Below are positions 8,271 to 17,258 of a stretch of DNA of 64,000 bases, one piece after another. The notes under the pieces are model-generated. The model searched no databases, was not told where the DNA came from, and was given only the letters and a program-made list of their open reading frames with translations. The first letter of the stretch is position 1. Every line of letters starts with the position of its first letter. Source of the DNA: HKCCE3408 sp039191215 (GTDB taxonomy: Bacteria; Pseudomonadota; Alphaproteobacteria; Rhodobacterales; Rhodobacteraceae); NCBI GenBank assembly GCA_039191215.1, contig JBCCXT010000012.1:1-64000 (forward strand), given 5' to 3'. A program made the translations under genes and the position numbers.

Positions 8271-10964
8271 TTAAGCCTCGCCTCGTAAGCTGTTGATAAT
8301 CCTTCCAAGCCTTAGGTTTTGCTCTATATTGAGCTCACCCACGGAGACATCCTTCGCATTATCCAGAAACATCGCATCCAGCGCATGGACCCAGTCCGTC
8401 CAGGTCTCTTCCGCTGTGGGCGCCGGTTCGTTTGGCAGATCATCGACCTGGTCGGTTTGCGCGCGCAATGTGAAAACCGGTCGCCGCCCGCTTTCCATCT
8501 CCACAAACGGGCGTTCGGCCTCTGGCATTTGGTCGGTACCCAGATAGGCAACAAAGGCATTGATCTCTTCGGCGCAGACAATTGAGGCCGGATGCGCCTG
8601 CCGGTCCAGCGTATGGCCAAAAGAAACCGATTGAATCTGCGCCTTCATTCGGTCGATGACCCCGGTTCGCCGCAGGCCGTGGATCATCTCATGCACAAGA
8701 TCATTGGCCACACTCTCGGTGAAGCCAAATCGCTGCAACCGGTCGGAGGCATCGACAAACTGCTTTAGCACATCGATCCAGACCTCAATCGCGGTATCCG
8801 TCTGGAAGGTCTCTGGCGTCATCGTGCGGATGCGGCGCATCGCGTCCAGCGTGCCCTCTTCGGACCCGGCGGCCGGGGCAATGTCCTCGGCCGCAGGCGG
8901 CGGCGGTGCGGCGGGGCGCATCCCACCGCCTGGGCGGATGCGGCGGCTTGTCGGACGCGTCGCGGTCGCAGCCGACGCCGCCGGCTGGCTGGGCGGCGGC
9001 GCAACCGCACTTGACAGCCGCACATAACTCGGCACATGCAAAATCCGATCCATGATCGCGTCTTGATCGACGCATAGGGCCGACATCACCGCCCCGAACC
9101 GATGGCTGTCGAGCGCATATTCAAGCGCGTCGATCACCTGCTGCGCCGATTGCCGCTTTTCTTCGATCCGCGCCTCGATATCGTCTGAGACGTGGTGCGG
9201 CTCCAGCGCGCGAAGCAAATCCTGGCTTAGTTTATCAAGCTGGCCGGTGATTTGGGCGATTTTGCTTTCCGGCTTACAGACCTCGGTGAGCTTGCCGATC
9301 AGATAGCTCACCCCGCCATCATTAAGCGCAAGGGCCGCGTCCCAGGCAGCCTCAGGATCGGCGAAATGGCGTTGTACAAGCTCGGCCGACAGGCAGCCTT
9401 CGCGTAGTTCTGCCACGCGCGCGGTCTTTTCGGCGCGGATCTGCACCTCGCGCTCGGCCGCGTCATAATCGATCAGCCCTTCGACAAAGAAGTTCGGATT
9501 GCGCAGCCAAAAACAGTTCTGAAACGGCGCGGTTGGCGTCCATTTATCGACCCAAGGGTCGCGCGCTTTGCCAAATTTCTCGAGCGAGGCCTCCATCCGC
9601 CGCTGGAACCGCGTTTGCGCCCCGCCGCTTGCGGCACTCTCGCCCAGATGTTTGTCGAACTTGGTCAGCACAAAGAACAAAATGCAATCCGCCGTCGCAC
9701 GTTGTTTCGGTGTGTCGCCATGGGTCAGCGCGATCCAGGTCTCAATCAGCCCCGGCAGATCGAGCGTCTCCATATTGCTGTCGGGCACGCAAAGCAGCAT
9801 CGACGTGATCTCTTGATTTTCTACATATCGATCAAAGAGATAGCTCACCTTGCCACGCAGTAGGAGCTGCGAGACCGCCGCCTCGGGGTCTTTCAAGGTC
9901 TCCGATAGCGGGCGTTCAAACCGGTTCCGGGCGCCCGGGAAATCCAACAGATCCGTCCGGCCGAAAATGTCGGATGGCTGCTCCTTCATCGGCATGACCA
10001 GCTCAGCCGCCAAGGCACAAAGTGCCGACCGCCCGATATCAAAGGTCTGGCCCTGCGGTGTCATCACATTCAGCGTGTCATCAGTCGGCGCCATAAGGTT
10101 GTGCAGCGTTTTCACATCGATGATCGAGGTCTCTCGCGGGACCAGTGCTGCCAACGGCACATTGACCTCGTCGGCGAAGCCCACAGTTGCCAGGGCACTG
10201 GCCAACTTGGCGAAAAGTTCGGTCAGCGCATCGTAGCGCCCCCACAGGATCGACAAAAACGCCGCCTGATCAGCGGGCGCCAGGCGCGGCGCAATCTCGG
10301 CGGCATCTTCCCAAAAGCTGCGCAGTGCCGCCGAATAGGCCGAACGTTTGAACGTGCCGTTCACGTAATCGGCGATCTCGAGGACGTCTTCGAAGGCCAG
10401 GCCCGGCCGTTCAGCGGCCATTTTTTCGCGATAGGTGGCGATATGGGCGGAGATCTCGGACGGCTCGGGCGGTGTTTCCGACTGATCGCCGTCATTGAAA
10501 AAGCTATTGATGATCGTGCGCGCAATGTCAGAGACCGACAGCAAAACAAGCTTGATCGGGTAGCCCTCAGGTGCTGCGTCTTTCGACATGGTGAAGCGGG
10601 TGACAAGACCGGTCGACTCGCCCTCACCCTCCGGGTTGACCTCGGAAATGTAGTCGAGATTGCCGCCAGGACCGGGAAAGTCAGCCGTCAAGCGCCCCTC
10701 AGCCGGGCGCGCCAGGACCGAGACCAGAAACGATTTGCCCGCTTGGCTGGGGCCAAAGACGCTGACGCTCATTTTGCGCCCGGCTGCCTTGCCAAGCTTG
10801 TCGGCCCGGCGGGCGGCGCGGCGCAATTTGTGGATCAGCGACTTTTGGTCCGGGCCGACGGTTTCGAGGTTTTCCTCATCAACAACCCAAGCCAGCGCTT
10901 CGCGCGCGGCTGTTGCGGTCGCCTGGCATCGCTGCACCAGTTCCTCTTGCATCCCCATCCCCAT
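8271..10964 (-). CDS. srfC: SrfC family P-loop GTPase-like protein
   Basis: An 897-residue soluble protein matching the SrfC family (annotated as putative virulence factor). It has Walker A GPSQAGKS at 71-78, a DFPG switch-like motif at 341-344 (LLDFPGARNRFERPL) and TKFD at 434-437 in the position of the GTPase NKxD specificity motif (FFVLTKFDKHLGE). The middle and C-terminal parts are helical, with a Pro-rich segment near 665-690. This is the layout of dynamin-like or IRG-type large GTPases. ATG 10964 overlaps the srfB stop as TGATG; an in-frame GTG three bases earlier is less likely. Srf genes were named in Salmonella as SsrB-regulated; the molecular function is not settled. No export signal is visible, so it is probably cytoplasmic and works with SrfB. 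Confidence 0.88.
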   Translation of the reverse strand: MGMGMQEELVQRCQATATAAREALAWVVDEENLETVGPDQKSLIHKLRRAARRADKLGKAAGRKMSVSVFGPSQAGKSFLVSVLARPAEGRLTADFPGPGGNLDYISEVNPEGEGESTGLVTRFTMSKDAAPEGYPIKLVLLSVSDIARTIINSFFNDGDQSETPPEPSEISAHIATYREKMAAERPGLAFEDVLEIADYVNGTFKRSAYSAALRSFWEDAAEIAPRLAPADQAAFLSILWGRYDALTELFAKLASALATVGFADEVNVPLAALVPRETSIIDVKTLHNLMAPTDDTLNVMTPQGQTFDIGRSALCALAAELVMPMKEQPSDIFGRTDLLDFPGARNRFERPLSETLKDPEAAVSQLLLRGKVSYLFDRYVENQEITSMLLCVPDSNMETLDLPGLIETWIALTHGDTPKQRATADCILFFVLTKFDKHLGESAASGGAQTRFQRRMEASLEKFGKARDPWVDKWTPTAPFQNCFWLRNPNFFVEGLIDYDAAEREVQIRAEKTARVAELREGCLSAELVQRHFADPEAAWDAALALNDGGVSYLIGKLTEVCKPESKIAQITGQLDKLSQDLLRALEPHHVSDDIEARIEEKRQSAQQVIDALEYALDSHRFGAVMSALCVDQDAIMDRILHVPSYVRLSSAVAPPPSQPAASAATATRPTSRRIRPGGGMRPAAPPPPAAEDIAPAAGSEEGTLDAMRRIRTMTPETFQTDTAIEVWIDVLKQFVDASDRLQRFGFTESVANDLVHEMIHGLRRTGVIDRMKAQIQSVSFGHTLDRQAHPASIVCAEEINAFVAYLGTDQMPEAERPFVEMESGRRPVFTLRAQTDQVDDLPNEPAPTAEETWTDWVHALDAMFLDNAKDVSVGELNIEQNLRLGRIINSLRGEA

Positions 10965-13900
10965 CACAATGTGAACACGCCGGTATCAAGCCAATACTCG
11001 TCGGCAAAGCCCAATGTTTGCAATCGCAACGTGATGTCGCTTGGCTTCATTGCATCACCACGGCCATCGACAACTTCGGTCACTTCAAACGCCTCGCGCA
11101 GCGCTTCGCGGCGCAGCACGCTTTCGGAGCTTTCCTCCTCGTCATCAAGATCAGAGGCATCATCGAATTCGACCCGTTCAAGCGTGACCTGCACCGGCAG
11201 GGACCGCCCCGCCGCACTGGCATTTTTGAAATCAAGCTGAAAAAGCGGCATCGTTGCCCACCGCTCCAGCGCCAATTGCCGCGCCCCGATCAGCATGGGC
11301 GCATACATGGCCACGGTCGACAGCGTGCCCCCGGCCGATTTCTGGTCGAGATCGATATCGGAGAAGATGACCCGGTCGCTGGTAATCTGGCCGGAGCTGT
11401 CCATCTCCCCGATGAACCGCGCTGTTGATCGCATCCGGAAGGCAGACGACGAAACTTTGAAATTCGGCAGCCGGGTTTCGGCCAACAGGATCAGCATACC
11501 GCCGACAGCCACCGTGCTTTTCGGATCACCTATGCGCTGCGTGATCGGATCGCGGAACGGATACCACCGCCCCGTTTTGTAGTTGTGCATGGCAATCAGC
11601 CGATGGGGCGGCACAACGGCCAGTTCTTCAAGGATCGAGCGGACCGCCGGCAAGCGCGACGGACGGCCCGTCAGAAGCAAAATATCGACATCGAGATGGT
11701 GGATCAGCTCGCCCATATTGCCCAGCACCTGCTGGAACGTCTCGCGCGAGATTGCGTCGATATCTTCGCGCGACACGGTGATCATCAAATCGGCCAGTCG
11801 CCAATTCTGTGCACCCAAATCTTCGGCCGCGCGCTCGATATAGTCGATCAGCGTGCTGGGCAGGCCGCTTTCGGCCTCAGGCTCTGCCGAGGCGGCGCTG
11901 TCATCATCGGGTTGGGCGGTTTGCAACAGGCCCAGCACGTCGTTGGCATGAAGGGTGAAGTTCTCAAACTCGTCGGCCAATTCGCAATGGCCCAATAATT
12001 CAATCGCAAGCGGGGCCAGCACGCGCAGCACAAACTGGCGCCGCTTTTGGACGGCGCGCTGATCCTGCCCGCCGATATCGCCGCCAAACAGCTCGGTCAG
12101 CTTTTCGCCGACAAATTGGCCGCCCGCCTCTCGGATCGATTGTTCGAGCTTTGGCATCACCACGGCCGCAACGACGCGCTGGATCATATCGTCACCGGCC
12201 ACGCGAAAGCCTTCACGGAAGGTTTGGTAGGGCAACAGACGGCGGTTGGCCTCACCCCAATAGGTCGTGACCATCAGATCGGTCGTGCCGCCCCCGATAT
12301 CGATGCAGGCCAGCCGCAGCGACGGCTCCGGCGCAGTGGTGCCCTCTCGGACACGCGGCTTGCCCTTGAGTTCAAAGAAGCGGTCGATGCGGCCATCAAA
12401 CTTTTGCGCCAGCTCGCTATAGAGATAGACCAATTGAGTGCAGCTTGCCTCATCCCATTCCACAATCAGCTCTGGCCTGCGCGAAATGGCGCTGTCGCTA
12501 TCGCTGATGCCTTGCATCGCCCAAACCAGCCGCAACGCCCCTTCCGCGCGCGACCGAATGATCGCCTGTTCCTGGGCTGAGGTGGCCGTCGGGAATGTCA
12601 GGATGATGCGGTTGAGCCGACGCGGCAGGTCCGATTGGCGCCGCCTTGACCGGGCCGCGGGATCGTTGATCTGCACCAAGGCATGCGCGATCAGTTCCAC
12701 CAGCATAAACCCAAATAGTGCGGAGCGGGCAAAGCGCGGCCGGATTGCAGGCGCCGTCGTCGCCGCACTGCGCGCACGAAGCCGGTGTTTGACCTCGTAT
12801 TTCACCTGCTCAAGCACATCGCCGCTTTCGTTGAGATGGCGCATCGCGGAGCGGATGCTTTTAGGCAGGCTGTTTGGGTCGTGATGGCCGTGAAAGCGCC
12901 AGTCCTGCTGGGTCGGGACGTCATCCCATAAATAGCGTTTCGGCGATGACAGGCCCGAGGTCGTCTCCGTGCCCTCTTCCAGCGAGACCAGCCGCAGCGC
13001 TTCGGGCCCGATGCGCACGAAACCGGGCCAGTTGAACGCGTTGCGGCGGCCGGAGCGGCTGGCAAATCGATCCTCGCCAAATCGCAGCTCGGCAAATTCC
13101 ACGCGGCTTTCGATCAGACCGGAATACGCGGATTCGGGATGGGACAAATCGCGGATCTCCAGCGGGAAGGAACGCGCGAGATCCACGCGCGCCTCATCGG
13201 GCAGCCGTTCGATCAGAATGCCGCAGGTCCGGCTATTGCCCACGTCTAAGACCAGATCAACCTCGACCGGCACCACCGATTCCAAATCCGATACCGTGTC
13301 GATCATCCGTAGCTTGGGAATTTGAACCGCCGTTTGCAGCACCTTGAGATAGGCCAGATAGCGCGCCCAATGCTCAAAAAGATGCGGCAGGTTCGCCGGA
13401 TCGAAGGCCCGGCCCGGGCGTTCGGCCTGTTTGAAGCGGTAAAACAACGATTGCAGCCATTCCGACACCCAAAGCTGCAGATCGACCGCTTGGCCCTGAT
13501 CGTCAGCCTGCAACCGGCGCAGGAACCAATCCATATGCTCGGGCTCAGAGATGAACCGGAACTCTTTTGATTTCGCGGCATCATCGCGCTCTGGTGCGAC
13601 ATACATATCGCCCGGGCTACTCGCGGCCAGGGTTGTGTCGATCGCAAGCTGTACCCTATGGGTATGGCCCGTTTCCAGGTCTGGCTGCGGCAGTTCCACG
13701 GTCCGGATGCGGGCCCAATTCGAGGGGCCGGGATCGTAGCGCTCACTGCCGTCGGGGCCGCGTTCGCTGCGCAGGCGCAGGACCGGCACAGGCACCCAAT
13801 TGGACAAAAAAGGCTCCAACGCGGCGATCGGGCGGACCGAGTATTCATCGTCATCGTCGCGCATGTTCTCGGCGATGTGTTCGTCGCGGTCGGCATCGCC

Positions 13901-14098
13901 GCTCAGCGGGATGAGTGCGCGTTCGGACCGGCCCTCTGCCTGATTGACGACGCGTTCGACAAAGCGTGCCGATTTTACGTCAACAGCGTCAAGCTGGAAG
14001 CCGAAATCGAGGATCTGCACGCCGGAGAACGGCACCAGGGTCACTTCGGGCCGCCAATCGACAAGCGGCCGCAGGTCCTTTTTGTCATCGGCCAGCAT
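10964..14098 (-). CDS. srfB: SrfB family actin/Hsp70-like ATPase
   Basis: A 1044-residue protein of the SrfB family. Actin-like ATPase signatures are clear: phosphate-1 LVLDVGNSRTCGIL (Asp at about 285), phosphate-2 CIDIGGGTTDLMV (Asp at about 600) and an adenosine motif LLLTGRPSRLPAVRSIL (about 807-823). The first 275 residues precede the ATPase core and are probably beta-rich; an acidic segment (DDASDLDDEEESSES) lies near the C-terminus. The ATG at 14098 overlaps the stop of the SrfA-like gene as TGATG, and the stop overlaps srfC the same way. The three are therefore translationally coupled and probably made in fixed ratio. No membrane segment is seen. Related proteins include MreB/Hsp70/ParM-type ATPases, but the length is characteristic of SrfB. 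Confidence 0.92.
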   Translation of the reverse strand: MLADDKKDLRPLVDWRPEVTLVPFSGVQILDFGFQLDAVDVKSARFVERVVNQAEGRSERALIPLSGDADRDEHIAENMRDDDDEYSVRPIAALEPFLSNWVPVPVLRLRSERGPDGSERYDPGPSNWARIRTVELPQPDLETGHTHRVQLAIDTTLAASSPGDMYVAPERDDAAKSKEFRFISEPEHMDWFLRRLQADDQGQAVDLQLWVSEWLQSLFYRFKQAERPGRAFDPANLPHLFEHWARYLAYLKVLQTAVQIPKLRMIDTVSDLESVVPVEVDLVLDVGNSRTCGILIERLPDEARVDLARSFPLEIRDLSHPESAYSGLIESRVEFAELRFGEDRFASRSGRRNAFNWPGFVRIGPEALRLVSLEEGTETTSGLSSPKRYLWDDVPTQQDWRFHGHHDPNSLPKSIRSAMRHLNESGDVLEQVKYEVKHRLRARSAATTAPAIRPRFARSALFGFMLVELIAHALVQINDPAARSRRRQSDLPRRLNRIILTFPTATSAQEQAIIRSRAEGALRLVWAMQGISDSDSAISRRPELIVEWDEASCTQLVYLYSELAQKFDGRIDRFFELKGKPRVREGTTAPEPSLRLACIDIGGGTTDLMVTTYWGEANRRLLPYQTFREGFRVAGDDMIQRVVAAVVMPKLEQSIREAGGQFVGEKLTELFGGDIGGQDQRAVQKRRQFVLRVLAPLAIELLGHCELADEFENFTLHANDVLGLLQTAQPDDDSAASAEPEAESGLPSTLIDYIERAAEDLGAQNWRLADLMITVSREDIDAISRETFQQVLGNMGELIHHLDVDILLLTGRPSRLPAVRSILEELAVVPPHRLIAMHNYKTGRWYPFRDPITQRIGDPKSTVAVGGMLILLAETRLPNFKVSSSAFRMRSTARFIGEMDSSGQITSDRVIFSDIDLDQKSAGGTLSTVAMYAPMLIGARQLALERWATMPLFQLDFKNASAAGRSLPVQVTLERVEFDDASDLDDEEESSESVLRREALREAFEVTEVVDGRGDAMKPSDITLRLQTLGFADEYWLDTGVFTL

Positions 14099-15390
14099 CA
14101 CTGCCCCCCATAGGTATAGTCGGTCCGCCATTCGGTAGACCCGCGCGACACCGTCCCTTGGATCCGTTCGACCCGGTCGCCGTCGCGAATTTGCAGCTCA
14201 AACGGCTCCGTCCCGGAACCGCGCGAGGAATAAAGGTGCACCCGGACCGAATATGTGCCGCCATTGGGGCCGTTGAAAAAGATGTTCTCCAACGGCTCAT
14301 CCGTGGCGCCCCCGGCATTGGCATCAATGTCCAGCCTGCCATTACAGGCGCTGCGATTAAAGTAGGCCACGGTCTGGCCCGAAGGACAGGTCACGTGCAT
14401 GTCCAGATCGCTTCGGCTATTCCAGGCAAGCGAAAAGGTCAGATCGCCCAATTGCGCGCCATCGCGATCGATGCGGCGGTCAATCTCACTTTCCTCAGCC
14501 AGTTCTGGCGTCGGCTCAGGCGGTGGCACAGGCGCGGGCGGGACAGGCTCGGGCGCAATTGCGGCCTGCGGTGGCGGCGGCTGGCAGGCCCGGTCGGCCA
14601 CGGCAAGGCGATGCTCAAGCTGGGCAATCTCATCGCGCAACACGGCGGAGCCTGCGACAACGGCAAGCCGTTCTTCGCCCGGCGGCGGGCACGTGTTCGG
14701 CACCCCCGGGAGGTTGAGGCCGCAAGCCGGCAACATCAGATACGAGATGGCGGTCAGCAGCGCGGCCAACAGCACCCAGCCTAGCCAATAAAGCCAGGCC
14801 CAAAGCGCGCCCGATCCACGAGCCGCTGTGGGCGGCGTGGCGGCGGCCCCTGCCCCCATCGCCGCGACTTGCGCGGCCTCGCGCCGTGGCTGCGCCGATT
14901 GCCGAGTATCGGCGCCCACAAGCGTGCCGCGCACCTTAGTCGCTTGATCATCGGTCCAGGCCCAATTGATTAAGACGGGCTGCGGCTCCGCTCCTTCCGC
15001 GCCGGGCAAAACATAGATCGCACCCTGCGCGGGATGCTCGATCGCGTTGGCGATCGCCTCGCCCAGACGGCGGTCATCTGAATCAGCAGACGCCGTCAGT
15101 TGCGCGCCCAATTCGGCAATCTCACCGCGCAGCCGCTGGAATACCGTCTCTGCGACCGGACGCGCCTCAGGCGACAGCGCGTCGAGCGGTTGCGGCTGTG
15201 ATGCGGCCTCCACATACCAATCGATGCTGTCGCCAAATTCCGACTGTACCGGTTCGGCAAAAAGTGCCGCATGTTCTGGTGACAGCCTGTCCCGGATCGT
15301 ATCGGTCACCAGCTCGAACGACCGCTGATAGGCGGTCCCAAGCGGCTTGAGGCCGGAGGTCGACGTGGTGGCGATGCGCTTTGTCTGCAT
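14098..15390 (-). CDS. SrfA-like inner-membrane protein with periplasmic beta-sandwich head
   Basis: A 430-residue modular protein. Residues 1-160 are a cytoplasmic SrfA-type domain (IDWYVEAAS near 56-64; QPVLINWAW at 137-145). A transmembrane helix spans about 195-221, followed by a short Cys/Pro segment and a coiled-coil stalk at 245-270 (LRDEIAQLEHRLAVADRAC). After a Pro/Glu linker (271-300) comes a C-terminal beta-sandwich at about 315-420 containing SDLDMHV (327-333), the hallmark of DUF2135/YfaP-like domains. The same N-terminal domain, anchor and stalk recur in the next upstream gene with a different head. It is coupled to srfB by TGATG overlap. The SrfA call follows from position plus the WY and NW motifs; sequence similarity to enterobacterial SrfA is probably low. 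Confidence 0.75.
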   Translation of the reverse strand: MQTKRIATTSTSGLKPLGTAYQRSFELVTDTIRDRLSPEHAALFAEPVQSEFGDSIDWYVEAASQPQPLDALSPEARPVAETVFQRLRGEIAELGAQLTASADSDDRRLGEAIANAIEHPAQGAIYVLPGAEGAEPQPVLINWAWTDDQATKVRGTLVGADTRQSAQPRREAAQVAAMGAGAAATPPTAARGSGALWAWLYWLGWVLLAALLTAISYLMLPACGLNLPGVPNTCPPPGEERLAVVAGSAVLRDEIAQLEHRLAVADRACQPPPPQAAIAPEPVPPAPVPPPEPTPELAEESEIDRRIDRDGAQLGDLTFSLAWNSRSDLDMHVTCPSGQTVAYFNRSACNGRLDIDANAGGATDEPLENIFFNGPNGGTYSVRVHLYSSRGSGTEPFELQIRDGDRVERIQGTVSRGSTEWRTDYTYGGQ

Positions 15391-15398
15391 GATCGGTG

Positions 15399-17258
15399 TC
15401 AGTCTGCCCCCGGCGCAATCACTGCGGCGGGCGGAGCGATCGGCCGCAGAACCTCAGGCGCGCACGGATTGGTCACGACATCGGCCCGCGTCCCGGTCTG
15501 GCCCAGAAAATCAAGCAGATCAGCGGTTGCAAGTGCGACGTTGAGATTGCGCAGATCACCCTGGCGGACAAATGTGTTTACACCGACGACCCGGCCACAC
15601 ATATCCACCAGCGGTCCACCGGAATTGCCCTGAGAGATCGGCGCGGAATGCACAACTACATTGGCAATCCCGGCCATCTCTTGCTCGGCATTCACGATAC
15701 CTGAGGTGACCGTTAGCAACGGTGTGGCCGTCGCATCACCCGAGATGAGCGCCCGATAGGCCCCATCGGTTTCCAAAACATCGCCGGGATAGCCCGCGGC
15801 CACGACACTTTGCAGCCGCAGCGTCTCCTGCGGGCGGTAGATCTCGTAAAATGGCGCGGCCGCGCCTGGCACGCGCAACAGGGCGTAATCCGAGCCTGTC
15901 TGCATGAACGGCCCTTGCGCGGCTACGAGCACACTTGCGCGGGCCTCGCCCAAGGCTTCGTTGGTCACGTAAAGCGATCCTTCCGGCGCGCCCTCGACGA
16001 CATGCTGGTTGGTCACCAAAAGCTCCGGCGAGATGAAAAAGCCCGATCCGGTGGAGCCGCCCGGAAAGGCGGCCACGACCAGCGCGGTACGACGGTCAAT
16101 CGCATCGAGAAGCGAGGCATCCTCCGGTGTGGCGCCATCCGGGACGACGCGTTCGACATCAGGCGGCAATGCGGGCGTCGGATTGCCATCGGCCGGCGCG
16201 CCCGGCGCATCATCGGCGCTGGCCGGGTCTGGCGGCAGCAACCCTTCCACGGTCAGACCATCGGGCAGCAGAAGCGTCCCATCGGCCCGGCAGCTTGCCC
16301 CATCAAGTGCTGCACGAAGCGCGTCGCGGCGCAGGATCAGTTCGGCATTGACCTCCGCCGCGACACGCGCGGCCTCCTCATCCAATTGGGCGTGGCGATC
16401 ATCGATCTCGGGAAACAGGCGAGAGCCCGGGATCAGCAACCAGATCAGCGTTCCTATGGCCAATAGAAGAAGCACAATCAGCGGGATAAGGCCTGCCGGG
16501 CGGCGGCGTACCGAGGCGCCGGGCTCTGCGCCATCACCAGCGGGCGGCGGCGGTGGCGGCGCGTCACCCCCACCGCTTCCTGACGCCCCGGAGCCAGGTT
16601 GAGCCGATCGCCCCCCCGCCACCGCACCCGCGGCCAGTCCGCCCGCGCCCGCAGCCGTCGCTGCCAGTGCCGCGCCGCTGCCTGACGCTGGGGCCTCATC
16701 TTGCGGCGCCGGGGCGCGGGCGAGGCTTTGCGCCGCCTGCCCCTCGGCGGTCAGTGCAGGGGCAGACGCCAGCGGCAGATACCGCGCCAAAGTGCGCTGG
16801 TATTGCGCCTGGCGCGCCGCATCGGAGCTTTCGGCCGGGCTGCTGATCATGCCCCAATTGAGCATCACGGGCTGGCCATCGACAATCCAGATGTCGTCAA
16901 GCTTCGGCACATGCAGCGCCGCGCCCAACAACCGCCCACCATCGGGATCATCCAAGAGCGGCCGCAGGCCCGCCAAGCGCTGCGCCAACACCGCATCGAC
17001 ATCCGCCCGGGCGCGATCATCCAAGCGCGAGATCGGACCGCCAGTGCCCTCAAAATCAGTGTACCAAGAGACACTTGGCACGGCATTCTGATTGCCGCGG
17101 CTCAGCAACGGCTCGGCAAATAGGCGTCCTGCCTGGGCCCGACCGCGATCGGCCAGAAAGGCCTGCAAGGCGGGGTAGCTTTCCAGCGCAATTTGGTCGT
17201 CGAGCCGCAGGCATGCTTCCAAAACCACGCTGGTCTTCGTCAGAAAATGCGCCGCCAT
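15399..17258 (-). CDS. SrfA-like anchor fused to a trypsin-like serine protease
   Basis: A 619-residue fusion. Residues 1-165 are a cytoplasmic SrfA-type domain paralogous to the downstream protein (VSWYTDFEG at 62-70; QPVMLNWGM at 129-137). Residues 190-250 are a Gly/Ala/Pro-rich linker. A transmembrane helix spans 256-277, and 285-323 is a coiled coil ending in Cys. After another Pro-rich linker, residues about 390-600 form a chymotrypsin/HtrA-fold protease with a complete triad: His419 (VTNQHVVEG), Asp457 (GSDYALLRV) and Ser546 (QGNSGGPLV). The protease should face the periplasm. No PDZ domain is present, unlike DegP. Its ATG overlaps the upstream stop (TAATG). Substrates are unknown; a neighbouring periplasmic component is a natural candidate. 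Confidence 0.85.
   Translation of the reverse strand: MAAHFLTKTSVVLEACLRLDDQIALESYPALQAFLADRGRAQAGRLFAEPLLSRGNQNAVPSVSWYTDFEGTGGPISRLDDRARADVDAVLAQRLAGLRPLLDDPDGGRLLGAALHVPKLDDIWIVDGQPVMLNWGMISSPAESSDAARQAQYQRTLARYLPLASAPALTAEGQAAQSLARAPAPQDEAPASGSGAALAATAAGAGGLAAGAVAGGRSAQPGSGASGSGGGDAPPPPPPAGDGAEPGASVRRRPAGLIPLIVLLLLAIGTLIWLLIPGSRLFPEIDDRHAQLDEEAARVAAEVNAELILRRDALRAALDGASCRADGTLLLPDGLTVEGLLPPDPASADDAPGAPADGNPTPALPPDVERVVPDGATPEDASLLDAIDRRTALVVAAFPGGSTGSGFFISPELLVTNQHVVEGAPEGSLYVTNEALGEARASVLVAAQGPFMQTGSDYALLRVPGAAAPFYEIYRPQETLRLQSVVAAGYPGDVLETDGAYRALISGDATATPLLTVTSGIVNAEQEMAGIANVVVHSAPISQGNSGGPLVDMCGRVVGVNTFVRQGDLRNLNVALATADLLDFLGQTGTRADVVTNPCAPEVLRPIAPPAAVIAPGAD

Noticed and set aside
13303..13896. 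Long frame antisense to srfB
   Set aside because: It lies fully within an intact, motif-supported gene; high GC content makes long antisense frames common, and it has no recognisable domain.
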